Shown here piece after piece: positions 18,632 through 26,125 of a DNA stretch of 64,000 nucleotides. Position 1 is the first letter of the stretch. Each line of letters starts with the position of its first letter. Position numbers and translations under genes: made by a program. Where the stretch lies: assembly GCF_001548475.1 (NCBI RefSeq), contig NZ_LRUJ01000009.1, positions 1 through 64,000 of the forward strand, in the 5' to 3' direction. A model generated the notes under the pieces. The model was not told the DNA's origin and ran no database searches. It saw only the letters and a program-made list of their open reading frames with translations. Origin of the DNA: Bordetella hinzii LMG 13501. GTDB taxonomy: Bacteria; Pseudomonadota; Gammaproteobacteria; Burkholderiales; Burkholderiaceae_B.

Positions 18632-18645
18632 GTTCAAATCGGAAC
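18632..18645. promoter_or_regulatory. Candidate dyad in the LysR/SDR divergent promoter
   Basis: GTTC-N6-GAAC lies in the only non-coding stretch between the LysR start (18611) and the first SDR start (18704). Arms are only four bases, so this is a weak candidate operator; it is listed because no better dyad is seen in the interval. Confidence 0.25.
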
Positions 18646-18703
18646 TTAACCTGCGTCTACGCTTGGCTTAGCCTGTGCTTCACGGACTATCTATGGAGCT
18701 GGG

Positions 18704-19498
18704 ATGTTTCGTCTCGATGGCAAGGTGGCCCTGGTGACCGGTTGCGGCACCCTGGGCGAGGGCTGGGGCAATGGCAAGGCAACGGCGGCGGCGCTGGCCA
18801 GGCAGGGGGCGGCGGTGTTCGGCTGCGACCTAGACATCGACGCGGCGCGCCAGACCGCGGAGGCGGTGGCCGCCGAGGGCGGGCGTATCTCGGTGCGGCA
18901 ATGCGATGTCACGCGGGCCGACGAGGTCGTCGGCCTGGTGCAGGCCTGCATGCAGGCGCATGGCCGCATCGACATCCTGGTCAACAACGTCGGCCGCTCG
19001 GAGCCGGGCGATCCGGTCTCCATGGCGCAGGAGACGTGGAATGAGCAGCTGCAGGTCAACCTGACCTCGGCGTTTCTGTGCTGCAAGCACGTGATTCCCC
19101 TCATGAAGCGCGCCGGCGGAGGTTCGATTATCAACATTTCATCCATCGCCGGGTTACGTTATGCGGGCAAACCCCAGGTGGGCTATGCGGCGGCCAAGGC
19201 GGCCTTGATGCAGATGACGGCCACGACCGCCGTCATCCATGCGCGCGACGGCGTGCGGCTGAATTGCGTCGTTCCGGGGCTGATGTTCACGCCCCTGGTG
19301 CAGCGCCTGGCGCAGAAATACGCCCAGGGCGATTACGAGGGCTTCGTGGCCCGCCGGCATGGCCAGGTGCCCATGGGGCGCATGGGCGACGCATGGGATG
19401 TCGCCCATGCCGTCGTGTTTCTGGCCAGCGATGAAAGCCGCTACATCACGGGCCAGCAGATCGTGGTCGATGGCGGCATCACCATGGCCACGGCCTGA
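18704..19498 (+). CDS. SDR-family oxidoreductase (first of a tandem pair)
   Basis: A 264-residue short-chain dehydrogenase/reductase. The cofactor loop is GCGTLGEGWGNG (residues 13-24), longer and more Gly-rich than the usual GxxxGIG. Other motifs are NNVG (94-97), N119, the Ser block INISS (143-147) and the catalytic Y161-x-x-x-K165. The end IVVDGGITMATA is typical of the family. A GGAG site precedes the ATG. It is the first gene of a unit with a second SDR carrying the same unusual loop, a CMD-like protein, a Bug receptor and a BKACE enzyme, so it probably oxidises a hydroxy acid or related intermediate of an imported carboxylate. Confidence 0.9.
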   Translation: MFRLDGKVALVTGCGTLGEGWGNGKATAAALARQGAAVFGCDLDIDAARQTAEAVAAEGGRISVRQCDVTRADEVVGLVQACMQAHGRIDILVNNVGRSEPGDPVSMAQETWNEQLQVNLTSAFLCCKHVIPLMKRAGGGSIINISSIAGLRYAGKPQVGYAAAKAALMQMTATTAVIHARDGVRLNCVVPGLMFTPLVQRLAQKYAQGDYEGFVARRHGQVPMGRMGDAWDVAHAVVFLASDESRYITGQQIVVDGGITMATA

Positions 19499-19512
19499 CG
19501 GGGAGGGCGGCG

Positions 19513-20331
19513 ATGCCGATATCGGACAAAGCGGGCGGCCGCTTGGCGGACAAGGTGGCGCTGGTTTTCGGCGCGGGCTGTGTCGGCCCGGGCTGGGGCA
19601 ACGGGCGCGCCATCGCGGTGCGCTTCGCGCAGGAAGGCGCCATCGTGATCGCGGTGGACAAACGGCCCGAATCCCTGCCCGAGACGCTGGCGCTGGCTGG
19701 CGATTGCCGCGAGCGCATCGAGACCCATATCTGCGACGTCGGCGACGCCGGCCAGGTCGCCGAGCTGGTCGCGCGCGTGCTGCGGCGCCACGGACGCATC
19801 GACGTGCTGGTCAACAACGTCGGCGGGCCCGTGCCGGGCGGGCCCACCGCCCTGTCCGGCGAGGACTGGCAGCGGCAACTGGACCTGAACCTGACCTCGG
19901 TGTTCACCACCTGCCGGCAGGTGCTGCCCATCATGCAGGCCCAGGGCAGCGGCGCGGTGGTCAATGTCTCGTCGACCTCGGCCATCCGCTGGACGGGGGC
20001 GCCGCAGGTGGGCTACGCGGCGGCCAAGGCGGGCGTGATGCAGTTCGGCCGGGTGGCCGGCGTCGAACTGGCCGCCCAGGGGGTGCGCATCAACACCGTG
20101 CTGCCGGGCCAGTTGCATACGCCCTTGGTGGATGCCTTTCTCGCCGGGCAGCAGAGCGAGGGCGATGTCCAGGCGCTGCTGGAGCGGCGGCGCCGGCGCA
20201 TTCCCCTGCCCACGGAGGGTGATGGCCGGGACACGGCCAATGCGGTGTTGTTTCTGGCCTCGGATGAAGCCCGCTTCATTACCGGGACCGAGCTGGTGGT
20301 GGACGGGGGCATGAGCGCCCGTTGCGATTGA
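19513..20331 (+). CDS. SDR-family oxidoreductase (second of a tandem pair)
   Basis: A 272-residue SDR paralogous to the preceding one. The cofactor loop GAGCVGPGWGNG (residues 20-31) has the same WGNG extension, NNVGG lies at 101-105, the Ser block is NVSS (151-154), and the catalytic pair is Y168-x-x-x-K172. It starts 14 bases after the first SDR behind a GGGAGGGCGG ribosome site. Two adjacent SDRs sharing a rare loop suggest consecutive or stereospecific oxidations of one substrate family. The exact substrate is unknown. Confidence 0.9.
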   Translation: MPISDKAGGRLADKVALVFGAGCVGPGWGNGRAIAVRFAQEGAIVIAVDKRPESLPETLALAGDCRERIETHICDVGDAGQVAELVARVLRRHGRIDVLVNNVGGPVPGGPTALSGEDWQRQLDLNLTSVFTTCRQVLPIMQAQGSGAVVNVSSTSAIRWTGAPQVGYAAAKAGVMQFGRVAGVELAAQGVRINTVLPGQLHTPLVDAFLAGQQSEGDVQALLERRRRRIPLPTEGDGRDTANAVLFLASDEARFITGTELVVDGGMSARCD

Positions 20332-20348
20332 CTTTCTGGAGCAAGACG

Positions 20349-20861
20349 ATGGCGCGAATCGACTATGCGGACATCAGCCGGCCGGAGCTGCGGCCCTTGG
20401 TGGAGCGTATCCAGCGGGAGCGGTCCAGCCTGCCCAACCTCTACCGCATGCTGCTCAACAGCCCCGCGGTGGCGCAGGGCTGGCTGGCCTATCTGACGGC
20501 GATACGCCAGCAGAGCCGCCTGCCGCCCAGTCTGCGCGAAATGCTCATCCTGCGCGTGGCGGTGTTGAACCAGGCGGACTATGAATTCGAGCAGCACCTG
20601 CCCATCGCCCTGCGCGAAGGCTGCAGCCAGGCCCAGGTGGAGGGCCTCGGGCGCGGCGACTTCGCAGCGCTTGGCGCCGGCGAGCGCGCCGCGATGCGCT
20701 ATTGCGACGAGATGACGCGCGATATCCGCGTGCAGGACGCGACCTTCGCGGCGCTGCGCGCCGCCTTCGGCGACCAGGAGATCGTGGAGATCACCGCCAC
20801 GGTCGCGGCCTACAACATGGTGTCGCGCTTCCTGGAAGCCATCCAGATCGATCACGAATAA
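20349..20861 (+). CDS. Carboxymuconolactone decarboxylase-like (AhpD fold) protein
   Basis: A 170-residue all-helical protein of the CMD/AhpD superfamily: LPNLYRMLLNSPAVAQGW, then LREMLILRVAVLNQADYEFE followed by QHLPIA, then a C-terminal helix TATVAAYNMVSRFLEA. The redox CxxC of AhpD is absent; the equivalent region reads NQADYEFEQH, so peroxidase recycling is unlikely and a decarboxylase or lactonase-like or unknown role is more plausible. I chose the ATG at 20349 behind TGGAG over a TTG at 20322 that overlaps the previous stop. It lies mid-unit between two SDRs and a Bug receptor. Confidence 0.82.
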   Translation: MARIDYADISRPELRPLVERIQRERSSLPNLYRMLLNSPAVAQGWLAYLTAIRQQSRLPPSLREMLILRVAVLNQADYEFEQHLPIALREGCSQAQVEGLGRGDFAALGAGERAAMRYCDEMTRDIRVQDATFAALRAAFGDQEIVEITATVAAYNMVSRFLEAIQIDHE

Positions 20862-20904
20862 CGGCTCATTCGAAAGCCGGCAGACCCCCTATGAGGAGAC
20901 AAGC

Positions 20905-21870
20905 ATGCATAGCGTCAACCGATGCAGGGCCGCCCTGGGCGCGCTCGCGCTGAGCCTGGTGTTCGGCGGCCCGGCGCACCCCGCCTATCCGGCCCGGCCG
21001 GTGCAGCTGATCATTCCGTTCTCGCCCGGCGATACGGACCAGATGCTGCGGCCGATCACCGAAAAGATGGGCCAGTACCTGGGGCAGCCCATCGTCATGA
21101 ACTACAAGCCGGGCGCCGGCGGCGGCATCGGCGCGGCCTATACGGCCTCGGCGGCGGCCGACGGCTATACCCTGGTGGGCAGTTCGCCGGGCGCGCTGGT
21201 GGTCGTGCCGCTGGCCAACAAGGAGATCAAGTACACAACGGATTCCTTCGCGCCCGTGGCGGCGATTTCGCTGGGCGGCATGATGATCGTCGCGCCGGGC
21301 AAGTCCAAGTACAAGACGCTGGCCGACGTCGTGGCCGATGCCCGCGCGCGCCCCGACGGGATTGCCTATGGGACCTCGGGCGCGATGGGGATCAGCCATC
21401 TGCTGGGAGAGACCTTCGCCTCGGAGGCGCAAATCAAGCTGCGCCACATTCCGTTCCAGGGCAGTACGCCGGCCGTCACGGCCCTGCTGGGCGGGCACAC
21501 GGATATCGCGGTAACGGCGGTGGGGCCGGCCCAGGCGCATATCCAGTCCGGCGGCTTGCGGCCGCTGGCGGTGTTCAGCAGCAAGCGGCTGGCCGCCTAT
21601 CCGGATGTGCCGACGTTGCGCGAACTGGGCTATGACGTGGGCAGTCCCACCCTCTACGGCCTGATGGCGCCCAAGGGCACGCCGCCCCAGGTCATCGACA
21701 CGCTGTACCAGGCCGCGCGCAAGGTGGTGGCCGAGCAGGGCGACGAGGTGAGCAAGACCCTGGGGACGATAGGCGCGGAGGTCAGCGTGCTCGGGCCGCG
21801 GGAATATGGCGCCTATCTGCAGGAGCAGCGCGCGCTATTCTCGCGGGCCATAGGCCTGATCCGCGAATGA
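20905..21870 (+). CDS. Bug-family (TctC-like) periplasmic solute-binding protein
   Basis: A 321-residue tripartite-tricarboxylate-transporter receptor of the Bug family. It has a signal peptide to about residue 27, then YPARPVQLIIPFSPGD, GAGGGIGAAYTASAAADGYT and YGLMAPKGTPPQVIDTLY, which are family hallmarks. It binds a carboxylated small molecule in the periplasm; no TctA/TctB membrane partners are nearby, as is common for orphan Bug proteins in Bordetella. A small 5-bp stem (CGGCT/AGCCG) lies in the 43-base gap before it, and a GAGGAG ribosome site follows. Confidence 0.92.
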   Translation: MHSVNRCRAALGALALSLVFGGPAHPAYPARPVQLIIPFSPGDTDQMLRPITEKMGQYLGQPIVMNYKPGAGGGIGAAYTASAAADGYTLVGSSPGALVVVPLANKEIKYTTDSFAPVAAISLGGMMIVAPGKSKYKTLADVVADARARPDGIAYGTSGAMGISHLLGETFASEAQIKLRHIPFQGSTPAVTALLGGHTDIAVTAVGPAQAHIQSGGLRPLAVFSSKRLAAYPDVPTLRELGYDVGSPTLYGLMAPKGTPPQVIDTLYQAARKVVAEQGDEVSKTLGTIGAEVSVLGPREYGAYLQEQRALFSRAIGLIRE

Positions 21871-21897
21871 GCGTCCCCCCGTTCCAGGAGCCCGCGC

Positions 21898-22803
21898 ATG
21901 AAACGTGTCATCATCACCTGTGCGCCCACCGGCGCCATCCATACGCCCAGCATGTCGCCGCATCTGCCGGTGACCGCCGGGGAGATCGCCCAGGCGGGGC
22001 TGGCGGCGGTCGAGGCCGGCGCGGCCATCCTGCACCTGCACGCGCGCGACCCGGCCGATGGCCGTCCCTCGCAAGATCCCGCGCTGTTCGAGCCCTTTCT
22101 GCGCACTATACGGTCGGCCTCGAACGCGGTCATCAACATCACGACCGGCGGCAGCCCCCACATGACGGTCGATGAGCGCTTGCGGCCAGTCATCGCCTTC
22201 CAGCCGGAGCTGGCATCGCTGAACATGGGCTCGATGAACTTCGGCCTGTATCCGATGCTGGAGCGCTTTCCCGGCCTCAAGCATGCCTGGGAAAGAGAAC
22301 ACCTGGAAAACAGCCGCAATCTGGTGTTCAAGAACACCTATGCCGATATCGAGCGCATCCTCACGATCGGCGCGGCCCAGGGCACCCGCTTCGAGTTCGA
22401 ATGCTACGACACCAGCCATCTGTACAACCTGCGTCATTTCGTCGACCGGGGGCTGGTGTCCGGGCCGCTTTTCATCCAGTCCGTCTTCGGCGTGCTGGGA
22501 GGCATCGGCACGCATCCGGAAGACCTCATGCACATGCGGCGCACGGCCGACCGCCTGTTCGGCGACCAGTACCAGTGGTCCATCCTGGGGTCGGGGCGCG
22601 CGCAGATCCCCTTGGCCAGCATGGGCGCGGCAATGGGCTCGCATGTGCGGGTGGGCCTGGAGGATTCGCTCTGGAACGGGCCGGGGCGGCTGGCCGAAAG
22701 CAGCGCCGAGCAGGTCCGGCAGATACGCAAGGCGCTAGAGGCGTTGCACCTGGAAGTGGCCAGCCCCGACGAGGCGCGCGAGCTGCTGGCCTTGCGCGGC
22801 TAG
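21898..22803 (+). CDS. BKACE / DUF849 beta-keto acid cleavage enzyme
   Basis: A 301-residue TIM-barrel protein of the BKACE family (Kce-like). These enzymes condense a beta-keto acid with acetyl-CoA, giving acetoacetate and a new CoA ester. The start MKRVIITCAPTGAIHTPSMS, the Zn-binding H46-L-H48 in LHLHARDP, TGGSPHM near 83-89, and VGLEDSLW near 252-259 (Glu of the metal site) are family hallmarks. It ends a unit that also supplies a Bug receptor and two SDRs, which could generate the keto acid. The stop shares the tetranucleotide CTAG with the stop of the convergent RpiR gene. Confidence 0.92.
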   Translation: MKRVIITCAPTGAIHTPSMSPHLPVTAGEIAQAGLAAVEAGAAILHLHARDPADGRPSQDPALFEPFLRTIRSASNAVINITTGGSPHMTVDERLRPVIAFQPELASLNMGSMNFGLYPMLERFPGLKHAWEREHLENSRNLVFKNTYADIERILTIGAAQGTRFEFECYDTSHLYNLRHFVDRGLVSGPLFIQSVFGVLGGIGTHPEDLMHMRRTADRLFGDQYQWSILGSGRAQIPLASMGAAMGSHVRVGLEDSLWNGPGRLAESSAEQVRQIRKALEALHLEVASPDEARELLALRG

Positions 22804-23675
22804 CGCGGCCGGCTGTCCTTGAGATAGACGGCGAATTCCTTGAGCTGGGCCTCGCTCTTTTCGATCTCGCGCAGGTTGGCTCGCCCGCCGCTGGCCACCA
22901 GCAGCGCCACCAGGGTCTGGGCCACGGCCAGGGCGGGCACCACGGAAGGAAAGAGCGAGGGCGTGGCGTTGGAGACGAGGATCAGGGCCGTGGCCGGCGC
23001 GGCGATGGGCGAGACGGCGCTGTCGGTCACGCTGACGATGCGCAGGCCCCGCCCATGCGCGAACCGCACGGCCGAGACCGTGTCGCGCGCATAGGGCTCG
23101 TAGCTGAAGATCAGCAGGGCATCCTCGGGCCCGGCGTGGCGCAGATCATCCGCGAAGGTGCCCGCGATGCCCGAGAGCAGCGTGGTGTTGTGCTTGAACA
23201 TGCCGCAGGCATAGTTGAAATAAAAGGCCGCCGGAAAAAGGCTGCGCAGGCCGCCCACGTAGATATGGCGCGCCTGGCCCAGCAGCCCGGCGGCGGCCTC
23301 CACGGCCTGCAGGGCGGCCGGCTCCAGCAGCGCCGCCAGATTGCGGCCATCGGCCAGCGCCAGCTCCTGCGCCAGGTGCTGGGTCTTGCCGGGGCGAGTC
23401 TGCAGCGCGGTGGCGCGTTCGGCGAAAGAGGCGCCGCCTTGCGCGAGCCAGTCGCGGTAGACGGCGCGCAGGGCCTCGTAGCCCTCGAAGCCCAGTTCGC
23501 GCGCCAGCCGGTGCATGGCGCTGGACTGCAGTCCCGCTTCGGCGGCCGCCGCCCGCATGGACAGCAGGGCGACCGATTTGGGATTGTCGATGGCATAGCG
23601 CGCGGCGCGCTGCAGGGTGGGCGGCAATTCGGCATACCGCTGCTCGATCAGTTTGTCGACCGCTGGCTTGTCCAT
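22800..23675 (-). CDS. MurR/RpiR-family transcriptional regulator (HTH + SIS)
   Basis: A 291-residue regulator. The N-terminal RpiR helix-turn-helix (about residues 1-75, with LSMRAAAAEAGLQSSAMHRL) is followed by a SIS domain (about 120-260, with ARHIYVGGLRSLFPAAFYFN and DALLIFSYEPYARDT) that binds phosphorylated sugars or other ligands. It lies 25 bases downstream of the aminotransferase on the same strand, so it is probably in its operon and may regulate it through the twin palindromes at 25064-25103. A GAGGA site precedes the ATG. Confidence 0.9.
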   Translation of the reverse strand: MDKPAVDKLIEQRYAELPPTLQRAARYAIDNPKSVALLSMRAAAAEAGLQSSAMHRLARELGFEGYEALRAVYRDWLAQGGASFAERATALQTRPGKTQHLAQELALADGRNLAALLEPAALQAVEAAAGLLGQARHIYVGGLRSLFPAAFYFNYACGMFKHNTTLLSGIAGTFADDLRHAGPEDALLIFSYEPYARDTVSAVRFAHGRGLRIVSVTDSAVSPIAAPATALILVSNATPSLFPSVVPALAVAQTLVALLVASGGRANLREIEKSEAQLKEFAVYLKDSRPR

Positions 23676-23700
23676 CGATGATCCTCGTGTTCCGGAGCGC

Positions 23701-25032
23701 CTATTTTACGGATGCGACGACGGCGTCCAGCGCCTGGCCCAGACACTCCACGGCCGCGTCCAGCTCCTCGGCGGTCGTGAGGTAGGGCGGGGCCAGCAGG
23801 ACATGATCGCCGCGTTCGCCGTCCACCGTGCCGCCGCCGGGGTAGCAGAGCAGGCCCCGCGCCAGGGCTTCCTGCTTCAGGCGGGCGTGCAGCTGCAAGG
23901 CCGGGTCGAAGGGGGTGTCGGGGTCGCGCCGGGCCACCAGCTCGATGGCCTGGAACAGGCCGCGGCCACGGATGTCGCCGACATGCGGGTGATCGCCGAA
24001 GCGTTCGCGCAGGCGGGCGCCCAGGTGCTCGCCCAGGCGGGCCGAGCGCGCGACCAGTCCGTCGCGCGCCACGATGCGCTGCACGGCCAGGGCCGCCGCG
24101 CAGGCTACCGGATGGCCCACATAGGTGTGGCCGTGCTGGAACGCGCCGCTGCCGTCCACGATGGTCTGCACGACCTTGTCATGCGCCATGACGGCGGCGA
24201 TCGGCTGATAGCCGCCGCCCAGGCCCTTGGCCAGGCAGAGCAGATCGGGCGTGACCGCTTCATGCTCGAAAGCATGGTAATGGCCGGTGCGCCCCAGGCC
24301 GGACATGACCTCATCCAGGATGAGCAGCACGCCATAGCGGTCGCACACCGCCCGCATCTTGCGGAAGTAGCCGGGCACGGCGCAGACCGCGCCGGCGGTG
24401 GCGCCGACCACGGTCTCGGCAATGAAGGCGCTGACGCTGTCCGGACCCAGGGCGAGGATCTTCTGTTCCAGCTCGGCGGCCAGGCGGTCGCCGTAGGCGG
24501 CGTCGCTCTCGCCCGGCTCGCGATGGTGGCGCGCGAAGCACGCCGAGACATGGTGGCTCTCGGGCAGCAGCGGCTGGTAGAGGGCGCGGCGGCCGCGGTG
24601 CCCGCCGATCGCCAGCGCGCCCAGGGTGTTGCCGTGATAGCTCTGCCACCGCGCGATGGTGTGGCGGCGCTGCGGCTGGCCGCGCTCCACATGGTATTGG
24701 CGCGCCATCTTGAGCGCGGTTTCCACCGCCTCCGAACCGCTGGACAGGAAATACACCTGCGACAGGCCGGCCGGGGAGCGGCTGGCCAGCAGCTCGGCCA
24801 GGGCCTCGGCGGGTTCGGAGGTGAAGAAGCTGGTGTGGGCGTATTCCAGCTGGCGGATCTGGGCGATGACCGCCTCGGCGACCTCGGGATGGCCGTGGCC
24901 CAGGCAGGAGACGGCCGCGCCGCCCGAGCCATCGTAATAGCGCCGGCCCTGGGCGTCGATCAAGAAACTGCCCTGGCCGCGCAGGGCGAGGGCGGGCGGT
25001 TTGCGGGGCGTGCGATGAAAGATGTGGGTCAT
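23701..25032 (-). CDS. Class III PLP-dependent aminotransferase
   Basis: A 443-residue fold-type I transaminase. Landmarks are YDGSGGAAVSCLGHGHP, FLSSGSEAVETALKMARQY, ILDEVMSGLGRTG (the Asp that contacts PLP), the PLP lysine in CLAKGLGGGYQP, and HGHTYVGHPVACAAAL. Homologues usually begin MTHIFHR-like, so I chose the ATG at 25032. In-frame ATGs at 25068 and 25077 would place an operator palindrome inside the coding region, although the one at 25068 has a better ribosome site (AGGA). The substrate is unknown; linkage to RpiR, Bug and M81 genes suggests an amino acid or amine imported for catabolism. Confidence 0.9.
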   Translation of the reverse strand: MTHIFHRTPRKPPALALRGQGSFLIDAQGRRYYDGSGGAAVSCLGHGHPEVAEAVIAQIRQLEYAHTSFFTSEPAEALAELLASRSPAGLSQVYFLSSGSEAVETALKMARQYHVERGQPQRRHTIARWQSYHGNTLGALAIGGHRGRRALYQPLLPESHHVSACFARHHREPGESDAAYGDRLAAELEQKILALGPDSVSAFIAETVVGATAGAVCAVPGYFRKMRAVCDRYGVLLILDEVMSGLGRTGHYHAFEHEAVTPDLLCLAKGLGGGYQPIAAVMAHDKVVQTIVDGSGAFQHGHTYVGHPVACAAALAVQRIVARDGLVARSARLGEHLGARLRERFGDHPHVGDIRGRGLFQAIELVARRDPDTPFDPALQLHARLKQEALARGLLCYPGGGTVDGERGDHVLLAPPYLTTAEELDAAVECLGQALDAVVASVK

Positions 25033-25063
25033 GGCCGGGCCTGTTGACGGTCGGAGGGAGTGG

Positions 25064-25103
25064 ATCATATGATTCATCCTAGCAAAATTTAGATCATATG
25101 ATC
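25064..25103. promoter_or_regulatory. Twin identical palindromes in a divergent promoter
   Basis: ATCATATGAT occurs at 25064-25073 and again at 25093-25102, the second extended to GATCATATGATC. Their centres are 29 bp apart. They lie in the AT-rich gap between the aminotransferase/rpiR operon and the Bug/M81 operon. Each contains TATGAT, resembling a -10 box, so a bound repressor could block promoters in both directions. The adjacent RpiR protein is the likeliest ligand, which is inference. Confidence 0.6.
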
Positions 25104-25141
25104 AACCGCGGCAGGGCCGCGATCCGCCAGAGGGGTCAAAT

Positions 25142-26125
25142 ATGCGCAGTTTCCGGGGCAGGGTTTTCAGGGTATGGATGGCGCCGCTCATGCTGGCGAT
25201 GCTGGGCGCGGCGCAGGCCGCGCCGCCATGGCCGGCCGGACCGGTCAAGCTGGTGGTGCCGTTCGCGGCCGGCGGCACCACGGACCTGCTGGCGCGCATC
25301 GTGGCCGAAGGCTTGTCCAAGGGACTGGAGCAGACGGTCATCGTCGAGAACAAGCCGGGGGCGGGCGCCAATATCGGCGCGGCCGAGGTGGCGCGCGCCG
25401 CGCCCGACGGCTATACCCTGCTCATGGGCACGCCCGGCCCCTTGGCCATCAACCCTTATATCTACCCCAAGATGAGTTTCGATCCTGCGCGCGATTTCGC
25501 GGCGGTGTCGTACGTGGCCGATGTGCCCAATGTCATCCTCACCCACCCGGCCAGCGGCATCAAGGACATCCCGGATCTGTTGGCGCGCGCGCGCCGCGAG
25601 CCCGGCAAACTGAACTGGGGCTCGCCGGGGGTGGGCAGCACTGGCCATATCGCGCTGGAGCTGCTCAAACAGCTGGCCAAGGTGGACATCTCGCATGTGC
25701 CCTACAAGGGCGCGTCCCAAGCCTCGGCCGATCTGTTGGCCGGCCATATCGAGCTGGCCGGCGACAATGTGCCCACGGCGCTGGAGAATGTCCGCGCCGG
25801 CAAGCTGGTGGCGTTGGGCGTGGCCAGCCAGCAGGAGATCGAAGTGCTGCCCGGTGTGCGGCCGGTCGGCCAGACCGTGCCGGGTTATCTGCTGCCGTCG
25901 TGGTTCGTCATCGTGGCGCCGGCCGGCACGCCCCAGCCCGTGGTCGACCGGATCGCCGCCACCATCGATGCGTTCGAGCGCCAGCCGGCCACCGTCGAGA
26001 AGTTCCGCGCGCTGGGCGCCGTGCCCGTGGGCGGCAAGCCCGAGCGGCTGGCCGCCCACCTGAAAGCCGAGCAAGCGCGCTACGGCGAGCTGCTCAAGGA
26101 CATGAAAGGGAATATCCAGCAATGA
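25142..26125 (+). CDS. Bug-family (TctC-like) periplasmic solute-binding protein
   Basis: A 327-residue Bug receptor with a signal peptide (to about residue 28), then WPAGPVKLVVPFAAGGTTDL, NKPGAGANIGAAEVARAAPD, HVPYKGASQASADLLAGHIE and VAPAGTPQPVVD. The start ATG follows AGAGGGGTCAAAT; a second ATG at 25098 is out of frame. It would bind a small acid or amino-acid-like ligand in the periplasm. The stop overlaps the M81 gene (ATGA), so the two are coupled, and it is divergent from the aminotransferase/rpiR operon. Confidence 0.92.
   Translation: MRSFRGRVFRVWMAPLMLAMLGAAQAAPPWPAGPVKLVVPFAAGGTTDLLARIVAEGLSKGLEQTVIVENKPGAGANIGAAEVARAAPDGYTLLMGTPGPLAINPYIYPKMSFDPARDFAAVSYVADVPNVILTHPASGIKDIPDLLARARREPGKLNWGSPGVGSTGHIALELLKQLAKVDISHVPYKGASQASADLLAGHIELAGDNVPTALENVRAGKLVALGVASQQEIEVLPGVRPVGQTVPGYLLPSWFVIVAPAGTPQPVVDRIAATIDAFERQPATVEKFRALGAVPVGGKPERLAAHLKAEQARYGELLKDMKGNIQQ

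Noticed and set aside
18632-18645. LysR T-N11-A box before the first SDR
   Set aside because: The GTTC/GAAC dyad does not have T-N11-A spacing and has short arms; kept only as a low-confidence regulatory feature.
25174-26121. Upstream extension of the M81 frame across the Bug gene, suggesting a giant fusion
   Set aside because: The Bug frame is clearly coding, and the M81 family start with ATGA overlap is at 26122; the extension has no homology-like features.
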